The notes under the pieces were generated by a model. It did not search any database. It was given only the letters and a program-made list of their open reading frames with translations, and was not told where the DNA came from. 21,280 nt of DNA, taken from assembly GCA_016839955.1 (NCBI GenBank), contig JAEOTI010000207.1, forward strand, positions 1 through 21,280, read 5' to 3'. Below are positions 1-8,300 of this stretch, piece after piece. The stretch comes from Candidatus Hodarchaeota archaeon. GTDB lineage: Archaea; Asgardarchaeota; Heimdallarchaeia; Hodarchaeales; YT1-057. The position numbers and the translations under genes are program-made. Every line of letters begins with the position of its first letter. Position 1 is the stretch's first letter.

Positions 1-1
1 C

Positions 2-643
2 CTAACCAATATTAACCCCTCTGAAAAAGTAGCTGTCTCCCTTTCAAGAAATCTTGCTTTTGAAACAGATCCTTCTATTCGAATAGCAATAATAGAATTA
101 ATTAACGCTACAAATAGCCCCCTAGCAGCAGGTAACTTAACAGTTCTCCTACACTCTGATCCAGAACCTGAAGTCAGAAGGGCAACAGCTCAAGCACTCG
201 GAAAATTACGTTATTTTCCGGCAGTACATGCTCTAGCCAATACTTTAAAGGAAGATTTTAGTTGGATTGTTCGAAAAGCTTGTGTTCAAGCGCTAGGTGA
301 GATGGAAGATTCATCAGCGATTCCCTTCGTTGTAGATTCAATGACAACTGATTTAGATAGACGTGTAAGGATAGCAAGTGTTGTAAGTCTAGGAAATCTT
401 TATGACCCGGAAGCTAGTGATGCTTTAATCAAAATCCTCAGATTTGATTCAGATATTCAGGCTCGACAAGCCGCAGCTAGGGCTTTAGGAGAAATTGGTA
501 ATCGAAATATTGCAAAAATTCTAATCAAAACAGCAGAGTTGGAAAAGGACCATGAAATCCGGTTGAGTATACTTGAGTCTCTTGATTTAATTGCAGAACG
601 TGAAGGTTTTGATTCTGTTGACGATTTACTAGAAAACCATTGA
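2..643 (+). CDS. HEAT-repeat protein, C-terminal part (5' end outside window)
   Basis: The reading frame is open from base 2 and ends at TGA 641-643, so about 213 residues of a longer protein are visible. An internal ATG at 302 is not the start, because the same repeat pattern runs on upstream of it. The visible part is a series of helical repeats of about 30 residues, each with the HEAT/PBS-lyase pattern: a D-P-E-x-x-V-R-R type turn followed by A-x-x-A-L-G-x-L or A-L-G-E-I. At least five repeats can be counted. Such repeats form an alpha-solenoid used for protein-protein contacts, and some family members act on phycobilin-type or iron-sulfur-linked partners. Nothing here shows a specific partner. 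The gene converges on the minus-strand gene at 717-1550. Confidence 0.85.
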   Translation, partial: LTNINPSEKVAVSLSRNLAFETDPSIRIAIIELINATNSPLAAGNLTVLLHSDPEPEVRRATAQALGKLRYFPAVHALANTLKEDFSWIVRKACVQALGEMEDSSAIPFVVDSMTTDLDRRVRIASVVSLGNLYDPEASDALIKILRFDSDIQARQAAARALGEIGNRNIAKILIKTAELEKDHEIRLSILESLDLIAEREGFDSVDDLLENH

Positions 644-655
644 GGTATAATTCTC

Positions 656-710
656 TGATAATTCCTTCAATTTAAATAAAATGAATTATCACCTTAAATT
701 AGATTTTTTA
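656..710. terminator. Probable terminator between convergent genes
   Basis: A perfect 9-base inverted repeat (arms 656-664 and 683-691, 18-base loop) is followed by a TTTTTT run at about 703-708. It lies between the stop codons of two genes that face each other. Archaeal termination depends mostly on the T-run, so the plus-strand signal is the better supported. The hairpin could also serve the minus-strand gene, whose stop is at 717. Confidence 0.45.
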
Positions 711-716
711 GAACCA

Positions 717-1550
717 CTAGAGCTTCTCCCAAATATCTAGTGCTGGATGCTCCACCTGTGCCACAACTTGGGTATCATGCCAGCAGAAATCGCAATGTTT
801 TGCTCCTTCCATGAGGGTCTGAGTCCTTGTTAATTTAAAGTTTGAATTATATCGTGGAGCCATAGCAAAATCAGCGTGGCAAGTCATTGCATGACCAATT
901 TGTGGGTTAAAGTTCTTGATCTCCTTTTCTACTTCAAACCACATACATTTTGTTATTTTAGTTCCAAAGGTCCCTTTACTATGTTCAAAACCCACTGCAT
1001 TATGCGCTCCAGAGGTTTTAAAACTCTCTTGAAACATATCCTTGAAATCTTTAAAGGAGGCAAATTGAGGCCATTCTTTTTCTTGAGCGATTCGATAATC
1101 CGAATAGTCTTTAATGAACTCTATAGCCTCAGAAGCGGGCATTACCTTCAACAACGAGGAAACCATATAGTATCGTGGGACTAATAGAGACTTTAAATTG
1201 TCCCATATCTTAAAATCAGTTTTTTCGTCGTCAATACGATCCTTGTATTGTGAAAAATCGAGATATCTAAGAATTACTGCTTTGCTTAATTGAAGCAACT
1301 TTGGATGGTCTTTTAGCAAAGTTAACTCCTCTTTGCTGTCTGGAATATGAATTTCAGAGTAGCTTTCCGTAGCTAAGTCTTGAAATATTCTATATAGTTC
1401 ATCGACTATTATCTGCAATTTATTTGGATTCTTTTGTTGCAAAAATCTCAAGAATAGATCAATTGTTTCAAGAGTTCTATTAATCAAGGTCTGCAAAGGT
1501 TCTTCGTGGGTCTTATTTTTATTATAACTTTCAAAACGTAGTACGTTCAT
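717..1550 (-). CDS. L-2-amino-thiazoline-4-carboxylic acid hydrolase-like protein
   Basis: This 277-residue protein carries the C-terminal signature of the ATC hydrolase family (PF14196). A G-H-A-x-x-C-H-A-D-F segment lies near residues 219-228, followed by an arginine-rich strand and L-M-E-G-A-x-x-C-D-F near 246-255. Named members hydrolyse L-2-amino-delta2-thiazoline-4-carboxylate on the way to cysteine. In archaea and many bacteria the family is broad, and most members have no tested substrate, so the reaction should not be assumed here. The N-terminal 150 residues are helical and less conserved. A TTG three bases upstream (1553) is in frame, but ATG 1550 sits 7 bases after GAGG on the minus strand and is preferred. 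The gene follows the GNAT gene on the same strand after 93 bases. That gap has its own TATA-like element, so co-transcription is uncertain. Confidence 0.7.
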   Translation of the reverse strand: MNVLRFESYNKNKTHEEPLQTLINRTLETIDLFLRFLQQKNPNKLQIIVDELYRIFQDLATESYSEIHIPDSKEELTLLKDHPKLLQLSKAVILRYLDFSQYKDRIDDEKTDFKIWDNLKSLLVPRYYMVSSLLKVMPASEAIEFIKDYSDYRIAQEKEWPQFASFKDFKDMFQESFKTSGAHNAVGFEHSKGTFGTKITKCMWFEVEKEIKNFNPQIGHAMTCHADFAMAPRYNSNFKLTRTQTLMEGAKHCDFCWHDTQVVAQVEHPALDIWEKL

Positions 1551-1602
1551 CAATATCCCTCATATTGACCTTTTTAAGGACTTTATTTATTGTTTTGCTC
1601 AC

Positions 1603-1608
1603 TTTATA
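1603..1608 (-). promoter_or_regulatory. Candidate TATA box for the ATC hydrolase-like gene
   Basis: On the minus strand the sequence reads TATAAA, about 53 bases before the ATG at 1550, which would leave a leader of roughly 25-30 bases. Just upstream on the minus strand (about 1612-1638) is a T-rich stretch that could end the GNAT transcript. Both calls rest on composition and position only. Confidence 0.3.
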
Positions 1609-1643
1609 CTCTTTCTTAGAAAAGAACGAAAAGAAAGTCAATA

Positions 1644-2414
1644 TTACTGTTTAGCCCACGCATAAGCAAACCAATGCTCAGGATTACTATAACCAAGTTT
1701 TTCTGCTAGTTTGATGGACTCTTCATTAGCTGCGTCCCAACATGGAGTAATTCCTCGTTCAAGACAAAATTCTATTAGTTTTGCGCTAACAACAGTCGCT
1801 AACCCTTTTCGACGGTATTGGGGTTGTGTAATAACCTGAAATTCTAGTTTTTCTCTAAAAGGTACAAATGCAGTTGCGGTACTAGCGAGTGTGTTCCCTT
1901 CTTTAATACAGAACCCAGCTCCTTCTTCTAAGAAATTATCTACACTCCCAAAATTTCTAATAAGATAGTTATCCTGTTCTGTATTAATTATTTGAGCAGA
2001 TTCAAGGTCAATTTCACTAATGGAATAACTTGGGGGTAGTTGATTTATTAATTCTCGTATATGACCCAAATTTGTATAGATAGGGTCCATTTGGGTTCGT
2101 GGTATCGAGTGTAATTTTCCACCCTTTTTTTTCCAAAATTCTTCCAATTTAGGAACCCAACTGTTATTAGGAGCAATTATGAAATGTTTTTCGGGAATTT
2201 TAGTTAAGATCTCATCAATATTAGGAGATTCAGGAATTCCAGCTAATATGTGGAAGTGAGAATAAAGCAAAATCGTTGGGCTTTGGGTCCTATCAACCCA
2301 TAAATTACCCAAAGGTTGAAACTTCATGGTCTCGATCAAGGATCTTCCAAATCTATGCAAAAGAAAAAAAGGATAATAATTTGCATTTTTTTCCTCTGGA
2401 ATTTGCTCTACCAT
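1644..2414 (-). CDS. GNAT family N-acetyltransferase
   Basis: This 256-residue protein has a clear GNAT fold signature in its C-terminal third. The acetyl-CoA binding motif Q-Y-R-R-K-G-L-A lies at residues 199-206. C-W-D-A-A-N-E-E-S at 225-233 is followed by L-A-E-K-L-G-Y and an aromatic C-terminal strand. The C-W-D-A-x-N-x-x-S pattern and the long divergent N-terminal half match the group often annotated as PF12746 (GNAT_acetyltran), whose substrates are mostly unknown. It is expected to be cytosolic and to transfer an acetyl group from acetyl-CoA to an amine. The ATG at 2414 lies 7 bases after TGAGGT on the minus strand, a good ribosome binding site. The gene precedes the ATC hydrolase-like gene on the same strand. 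Confidence 0.8.
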   Translation of the reverse strand: MVEQIPEEKNANYYPFFLLHRFGRSLIETMKFQPLGNLWVDRTQSPTILLYSHFHILAGIPESPNIDEILTKIPEKHFIIAPNNSWVPKLEEFWKKKGGKLHSIPRTQMDPIYTNLGHIRELINQLPPSYSISEIDLESAQIINTEQDNYLIRNFGSVDNFLEEGAGFCIKEGNTLASTATAFVPFREKLEFQVITQPQYRRKGLATVVSAKLIEFCLERGITPCWDAANEESIKLAEKLGYSNPEHWFAYAWAKQ

Positions 2415-3023
2415 AATAATTACCTCACTCTCTCATTATTGGCATTGTTTCAAATAAGCTTTGTATTAAACGAATAGAATTAGAAATTATTACCAAGACC
2501 ATGACTTTTTTAGAATAATCACAATTCCGTTTTGTATATTTCTAATCGATTTAGATTACAATAAGTAATAATTGAATTAGATCAAATTTGAGCAAAATAT
2601 ACCCAAATCAGGATAAAATTACACTGAATCAAGAACTCTAAACTTGAAATTTTTTGTAACAACATCTAATGTTGTAATTATCTTTTATACTAAGTTCCAA
2701 GAATTCTCTATCAAAACGAATATAAATTTGTAGAACACATTATTCTTACGCTATTGATTCATGATTATATATGAATCCAGAAAAAAAAAGCATTTTTTTA
2801 TTTACTATGGGAAGGGTAATAAAGGTGCAATTTTAGGGACAGTAAATCCTTAAGAACGGTTCGCTTGATGAAAAGGTCATCATTTTACACCAGTTGAAAA
2901 AAATTAACTTAGGTGTAAAAAATCCTGAAAATAACATTCGGTTAAAAAAAACTAAAAGTTCCCCTAATAGGAACATTCACCTTAAATGTGTAAAATTGAC
3001 AATAATATTTTAGGTGTAAGCAA
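2415..3023. other. Long AT-rich intergenic region upstream of the Hdr operon
   Basis: About 600 bases separate the divergent GNAT gene and the Hdr operon. I found no convincing gene, tRNA or coding repeat in it. It does hold several small structures. A 17-base palindrome lies at 2659-2675 (7-base arms). A run of nine A, GCA and seven T lies at 2781-2799. A 9-base inverted repeat is at 2883-2891 and 2912-2920. A short GTTCC/GGAAC pair is at 2958-2962 and 2970-2974. A direct repeat of TTAGGTGTAA occurs at 2909-2918 and 3010-3019. The region most likely contains both divergent promoters and regulatory sites. An undetected small RNA cannot be excluded. Confidence 0.6.
2883..2920. promoter_or_regulatory. 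Candidate operator: TTTTACACC-N20-GGTGTAAAA inverted repeat
   Basis: Two perfect 9-base arms (2883-2891 and 2912-2920) face each other across 20 bases, so the half-sites are about three helical turns apart. Related half-sites follow closer to the gene: TGTGTAAAAT at 2987-2996 and GGTGTAA at 3013-3019. Spaced half-sites of this kind suit a dimeric or cooperative regulator of the downstream Hdr operon. No regulator can be named, and no TATA box could be placed with confidence. Confidence 0.35.
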
Positions 3024-4181
3024 TTGCAAGGTGGTTCATTAATTTCGGATAAGAAAGCACGAGAAATAGTGCAGGGCTGTTTCCAATGTGGAGTATGTTC
3101 AGGCGCATGCCCAAAGTCACGAGTACAACCAGAATTCTTACCACGACGACTTGTACTTGATGTGGTGGGAGGAAAGCGAGATCAACTAATCGCTTCAGGT
3201 TTAGCTTGGGAATGTTTGACATGTGGGTTGTGCCATTCACTATGTCCTATGCATCTTGGATTAATGGGTTTTATCCGCGATTTAAGGATAAGTCATGTGG
3301 AAGCAGGAGTTCATCATATACCCGCTCATGAGAACATCGTTGGACCGCTAATGACAATTCTAGCGGATTCCCGTTCACAACCGAAAAGAAGGCAACTTTT
3401 CGATGGCAACTTAAAAATCTCAGATCCAGATAATCATGAAATCCTGTATTTTGCTGGTTGTTTACCCTATTTTGACGTAGAATTCAAACCAGATGTTGGT
3501 TTTGAGGGACTTGATATAGCTCTTGACTCTGTACGCCTTCTGAATGCGTTTGGTATTGAACCAACAATTTCAGATCAAGAGAAATGTTGTGGTCATGATT
3601 TATTATGGAGAGGGGAAAAAGCACCTTTTCTAGCATTAATGAATCAAAATTTAGATCTCTTAACGAAATATGACAAAATAGTTGTCTCCTGTCCGGAATG
3701 TCTCAGAACTTTGACAAAAGATTACGAAGAATACGGCCAAACTAATCTTAATGTTGAATATATTGGGAATTATCTTTTAGAAAGAATAGATAAACTCGAA
3801 TCTCCTCTTAAGAATGACTCTTCTGTTGTTACTTTTCATGATTCTTGTCGGCTAGGTCGCCACATGGAAATATATGAAGAGCCTCGACAATTATTATCCC
3901 ATTTCGGCTATGATTTAGTTGAAATGGCTAGTTCTAAGGAAGAAGCACATTGTTGTGGAGTAGCAGCCTTCATTCAATGTGATGATAACAATAAGAAAAT
4001 CCGTCGAGAAAGAATGATTGAAGCTGTTGATACAGGGGCCTCGAAAATGGTAACTCCCTGTCCAAAATGTCAAATTCACCTAAAATGTTTACAGACTGAT
4101 AGGTCTGAACCCCGAAAATATGAAATCGAAATTGTTGATTTTGTGACCCTATTGGCTAAACAACTTTCTCAGAAGGGATGA
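3024..4181 (+). CDS. HdrC-HdrB fusion protein (HdrD-like heterodisulfide reductase subunit)
   Basis: This soluble 385-residue protein joins an HdrC-type ferredoxin domain to an HdrB-type catalytic domain, the arrangement seen in HdrD and in GlpC/LutA-type oxidoreductases. Two [4Fe-4S] motifs stand at C19/C22/C25/C29 and C64/C67/C70/C74. Two CCG domains follow: C146, C188-C189, C223 and C226; then C275, C310-C311, C346 and C349. In HdrB these CCG domains hold the noncubane clusters that reduce the disulfide. The true substrate is unknown; in a non-methanogen it need not be CoM-S-S-CoB. No membrane segment is visible, so it would work in the cytosol with the HdrA and FrhB subunits downstream. 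The start is TTG 3024, placed 7 bases after GGTG (3013-3016). It is the first gene of the operon, and the next gene begins at its stop codon. Confidence 0.85.
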   Translation: MQGGSLISDKKAREIVQGCFQCGVCSGACPKSRVQPEFLPRRLVLDVVGGKRDQLIASGLAWECLTCGLCHSLCPMHLGLMGFIRDLRISHVEAGVHHIPAHENIVGPLMTILADSRSQPKRRQLFDGNLKISDPDNHEILYFAGCLPYFDVEFKPDVGFEGLDIALDSVRLLNAFGIEPTISDQEKCCGHDLLWRGEKAPFLALMNQNLDLLTKYDKIVVSCPECLRTLTKDYEEYGQTNLNVEYIGNYLLERIDKLESPLKNDSSVVTFHDSCRLGRHMEIYEEPRQLLSHFGYDLVEMASSKEEAHCCGVAAFIQCDDNNKKIRRERMIEAVDTGASKMVTPCPKCQIHLKCLQTDRSEPRKYEIEIVDFVTLLAKQLSQKG

Positions 4182-4186
4182 TTGTT

Positions 4187-5305
4187 ATGAAAACAGAATA
4201 TCCAAATTTTGTACCTTTAGTAACCCCTAGTAAAGGGTTTGAAGAACTCCAGAAGCTGATTATTGACGTAGGATTATGTTCGCAGTGCGGAGCTTGTGTA
4301 GCACTTTGTAAACGACTTGAATTATCTGAAAATGGACCTCAAATCATTGAAGGACAAGAATGTAATCTCAATATAGGTGCGATCAAATGCTCCGAAGACG
4401 GATCATGTTACGATGCTTGTCCTCTAGTGCCATTTGTCTGGGAAGATGTTGAAAAACAGGTGTTCGGAAAAACAGCAGAGGATAAAGAGCTTGGAAATTA
4501 TATGGAGATAGTAGCAGTTCGATCTAAAGATCCAGAAGTCTTAGAAAAAGCTCAAGATGGAGGAGCGGTTACCTCTTTTCTTATTGCAGGATTACAAAAA
4601 GAAATCCTTGATGGAGCAGTTGTTGCTTCCGGATCCACTGAATGGAGTCCTGAAGCCAAGATTGCTACTTCACGAGAAGAAATTATTGCGGCAGCTGGTA
4701 CCAAATATTCAAGGGTACCTATGTTACGTCTCACTGTCGAACCATTCAACCAAGGACTTCGAAAATTAGCCTATATCGGGACTGGATGTCAACAGACAGC
4801 TTTACGGAAGCTTCAACTTGGTTCTCTGAAAAACGTGCCTAATATTGATCTTTCACTTATTGGCCTCTTCTGTTTTGAGAATTTCCCGTATAAAGAATTA
4901 AAAGATCAATTCAAGGAAGTTTTTGGAGTAGAAATGTCAGATATTCAAAAACAGGATATTTCTAAGGGAAAATTTATCTTAAAAAAGACCGATGGATCGG
5001 AAGTACAAGAAAAAGTAGGTAAATTCGACACAATCGTTCCAAAAATTTGTAATTATTGTACAAATTTCACTTCCAAATTCAGTGATCTTAGTGTAGGGTC
5101 TATTGGATCAGCAGATGGTTGGAGTACTGTAATAGTCCGTACTCAGAAGGGCAAAGACCTTCTTGAAACTACAAGGTCATTGGGTTTAGTTGATATTAAT
5201 GAAAAAGATGTAAACATCGATCAAATTCGTAGAAGCATTGAATTAAAAACTAAAAAACGTACGAAAATCGAAGGATCAGATCCTTACACACCAAATTTCG
5301 GATAG
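4187..5305 (+). CDS. FrhB-type F420 hydrogenase/dehydrogenase beta subunit
   Basis: This protein of about 372 residues belongs to the FrhB/FdhB/FpoF family, which binds FAD and [4Fe-4S] clusters and exchanges electrons with coenzyme F420. The N-terminus has C31/C34/C37/C41. A second set of cysteines (C59, C68, C74, C78) ends in the C-x-x-x-C-P pattern. Family core motifs follow: Q-D-G-G-A-V-T-S, the A-x-G-T-K-Y segment, G-T-G-C-Q-Q and K-I-C-N-Y-C-T-N-F with S-I-G-S-A-D-G. ATG 4178 overlaps the previous stop but directly abuts the GGG of the ribosome site. ATG 4187 has normal spacing from AAGGG and is preferred. Between Hdr genes and without a hydrogenase, it most likely links the complex to F420H2 (inference). 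The family also includes ferredoxin-dependent enzymes, so F420 use needs testing. Confidence 0.82.
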   Translation: MKTEYPNFVPLVTPSKGFEELQKLIIDVGLCSQCGACVALCKRLELSENGPQIIEGQECNLNIGAIKCSEDGSCYDACPLVPFVWEDVEKQVFGKTAEDKELGNYMEIVAVRSKDPEVLEKAQDGGAVTSFLIAGLQKEILDGAVVASGSTEWSPEAKIATSREEIIAAAGTKYSRVPMLRLTVEPFNQGLRKLAYIGTGCQQTALRKLQLGSLKNVPNIDLSLIGLFCFENFPYKELKDQFKEVFGVEMSDIQKQDISKGKFILKKTDGSEVQEKVGKFDTIVPKICNYCTNFTSKFSDLSVGSIGSADGWSTVIVRTQKGKDLLETTRSLGLVDINEKDVNIDQIRRSIELKTKKRTKIEGSDPYTPNFG

Positions 5306-5315
5306 AGGTGATTCA

Positions 5316-8300
5316 ATGACTGTTGGTGCGGTTCTAGTAATTGGAGGAGGAATCGCTGGTATCCGTTCTAGTTTGGATCTAGCAGAAGCAGGATTTAAGG
5401 TCTACCTTGTTGAGTCGTCTCCTTCAATTGGTGGAGGAATGGCTCAATTAGACAAGACATTCCCGACTCTTGATTGTAGTATTTGTATAGAAGGACCTTG
5501 GATGACAGATATCGCCCGTCATCAGAATATTGAGCTTCTTAGCTATTCAGAGGTGATCGGTCTTGACGGGAATGCAGGTGATTTTACAGCGACTATCCTA
5601 AGGAAAGCAAGAGGAGTAAACGAAGAGACCTGTACGGGCTGTGGTAGCTGTTTTGATGTTTGTCCTATTAAAATTCCTCATGAATTCGATGCAGGATTAA
5701 GTATGCGGGGAGCAATATATCGCGTATTTGCTCAAGCTGTTCCAAATTGTGCAGTAATCGACAAGGAACATTGTGTTAACTGTGGATTGTGCGTACTCGC
5801 ATGTGAACGTGACTCAATTAACCTAAGCGATGTAGACGAAGAGTTTCAAATTAAAATCGGTGCAATTATCGTTGCAACTGGTTTCAGTCTATTTGATCCT
5901 TCTCTGCTTGGAGAATATGGATTTGGGACTTTTCCTGATGTTGTAACGAGTATGCAACTCGAAAGACTCGTCTGTGCAAGTGGTCCAACTGGAGGACATG
6001 TTATTCGCCCCTCAAATGGAGAACTTGCTAAGGAAATTGCATTTATCCAGTGTGTGGGAGCTCGAGATGTTCGATTTGAAATTCCTTGTTCCAAGGTCTG
6101 TTGCACAGCAGCCACTAAGGAAGCAATCTTAGCTAGAGAACATTATTCCGAAGTAACACCATATGTATTTTATACAGATCTTAGGGGATATGGCAAGGGA
6201 TTTTCAGTTTTTATGGAAGATGCAGCCAAACAGCATGGTGTGAATTTTATTCGTGGTAGAATAGGTCAAATCTCCCAGATTCCTGATAATGGGAAACTTC
6301 TTGTTCACTATGAGGATACTTTTGAAGGAAATACTGGTGAACATGAAGTAGATCTTGCTGTCTTAGCTTGTGCAATGAAACCTTCTGATTCAAATCCCAT
6401 ATTAAGTAAAGTTCTTGGAATTCAGTTGAATAAATATGGTTTCTTTAAAGAAATCTCACCATTGGTGAGTACGACTCCTGGTATTTTTCTTGCAGGATGT
6501 GCTCAATCCCCTAAAGATGTGTGTGATTCAGTTGCACAAGGTTCTGGTGCTGCAGGTAAAGTTGCAGCTTTAATTAGTGATTCACGTCATTCTCTTACAG
6601 TAAAGAAAGAAAGACCTCCAGAAAAAGAAATTGGTCCTGAACCCAGAATTGGTGTCTGGGTTTGTTATTGTGGTGCGAATATTAATGGCGTAGTTGATGT
6701 TCCCTCAGTTACAGAATACTCAGCTACACTTCCCAATGTTATTCATGCAGATAGTCCAATGTATGCCTGTAGTAAGGACATGCAAACTGAAATAGAACAT
6801 CAAATTCGTGAAAAAGATCTTAATCGAGTGGTTGTTGCTAGTTGTACTCCTCGAACCCATGAACCCCTATTTCGGGATACTTGTGCAGAAGCAGGTTTGA
6901 ATCCATATCTCTTTGAAATGGCCAATATTAGAGAACATGTGAGTTGGGTACATACTAAAGTTCCAGAAAAAGCTACTGAAAAAGCAAAAGATATTTTACG
7001 AGCTGCTATCGCTCGAGCAAGACACCTAAAACCACAGAGAGGTCACCGTATAGAGATTCATCAAAGTGCTTTAGTTGTTGGCGCGGGTATTTCAGGATTA
7101 ACAGCAGCTCTTGACATTGCTGACCAAGATTTCAAAGTAAACTTAGTCGAACGAGAAAATACATTAGGTGGTTCTTTAAGGCATTATAATAAAATACTAC
7201 CGGACTATGTATCTGCAAATCAAATTCTTACTCCCCTTATTGAGAAAGTTACTGAACATCCAAATATTACAGTCTATAAAAATACCACTTTGTCAAATTT
7301 TAGTGGATTTGCTGGTAATTTTGTGGGAACAATAGCTACCCATAGTTCTGCTGTAACTGAAAAGAATGTACTAGTTGGAGCAGTAGTTATTGCATCAGGA
7401 AGCAGTGAATTCAAACCATTTGGATTATATGATTACGGAAAAAATCCAAAGGTGATAACACAACAAGAACTTGAAGAGAAACTTCAGAAAAACGATCTCT
7501 CTTTCAATAATATCGTAATGATACAGTGTGCACACTCTTTTGATGAAGATCATCCCTACTGTAGTAGAAATTGCTGTATTAATGCTATAAAGAACGCTAT
7601 TGAATTAAAGAAACAAAGACCTTATGGAGAAGTGTATATACTCCATAGAAATCTAATGACATTTGGATTATACGAGGGAGATTATTTAGAATCTCGTAGA
7701 GATCATGGAGTGCAATATATTCGATTTGATCCAGAAAATCCTCCCTCTGTAGAAGAAAAAAATGGAAATACAATAGTTAAAGTGAGGAATGCTTTAGCTC
7801 ACGAATCTGATGAATTAGTATTCAAAGCTGATTTCGTTGTCCTAGCAACACCTGAAGTTCCAGATAAGGATATGGAATCATTACAAAGTCTTTTAGGTGT
7901 ACCTAGAAGTGATGATGGCTTTTTTATGGAAGCACATCCGAAACTTCGACCTTTAGACTTCATTAAAGATGGAGTTTTTCTTACAGGAGGATGTCAAAGT
8001 CCAAAGGAAATTGAATATGCGGTAGCCCAGGGATCAGGAGCAGCAGCAAGAGCAGGAGCTTTATTAGCCAAAGATTATCTTGAAACAGAAGCTATTACGT
8101 CTCATGTTAATGAGGAACTGTGTATCGGGTGTGGGCGATGCCTATCGATTTGTCCATTTGATGCAATCGAGTTCGTGAAACATTCAGAAAGCGGAGAATT
8201 CAAAGCACGGACAAATGAAGCCCTCTGCAAAGGCTGTGGTCTTTGTGGAAGTGTTTGCCCCAATGACGCCATCACATTGCGCCACTATGAACGAGAGCAA

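Noticed and set aside
876..1184. Plus-strand open frame of 102 codons inside the ATC hydrolase-like gene
   Set aside because: It is antisense to a gene with clear family motifs, and its translation shows no recognisable pattern or ribosome site.
2781..2799. A-run/T-run hairpin as a terminator or small RNA end
   Set aside because: The stem is only A-T pairs in a region with no gene directly upstream on either strand, so composition alone can explain it.
2415..3023. tRNA or CRISPR array in the long intergenic region
   Set aside because: No GTTC-type T-arm with matching acceptor stem and no regularly spaced repeats were found; the repeats present are short and irregular.
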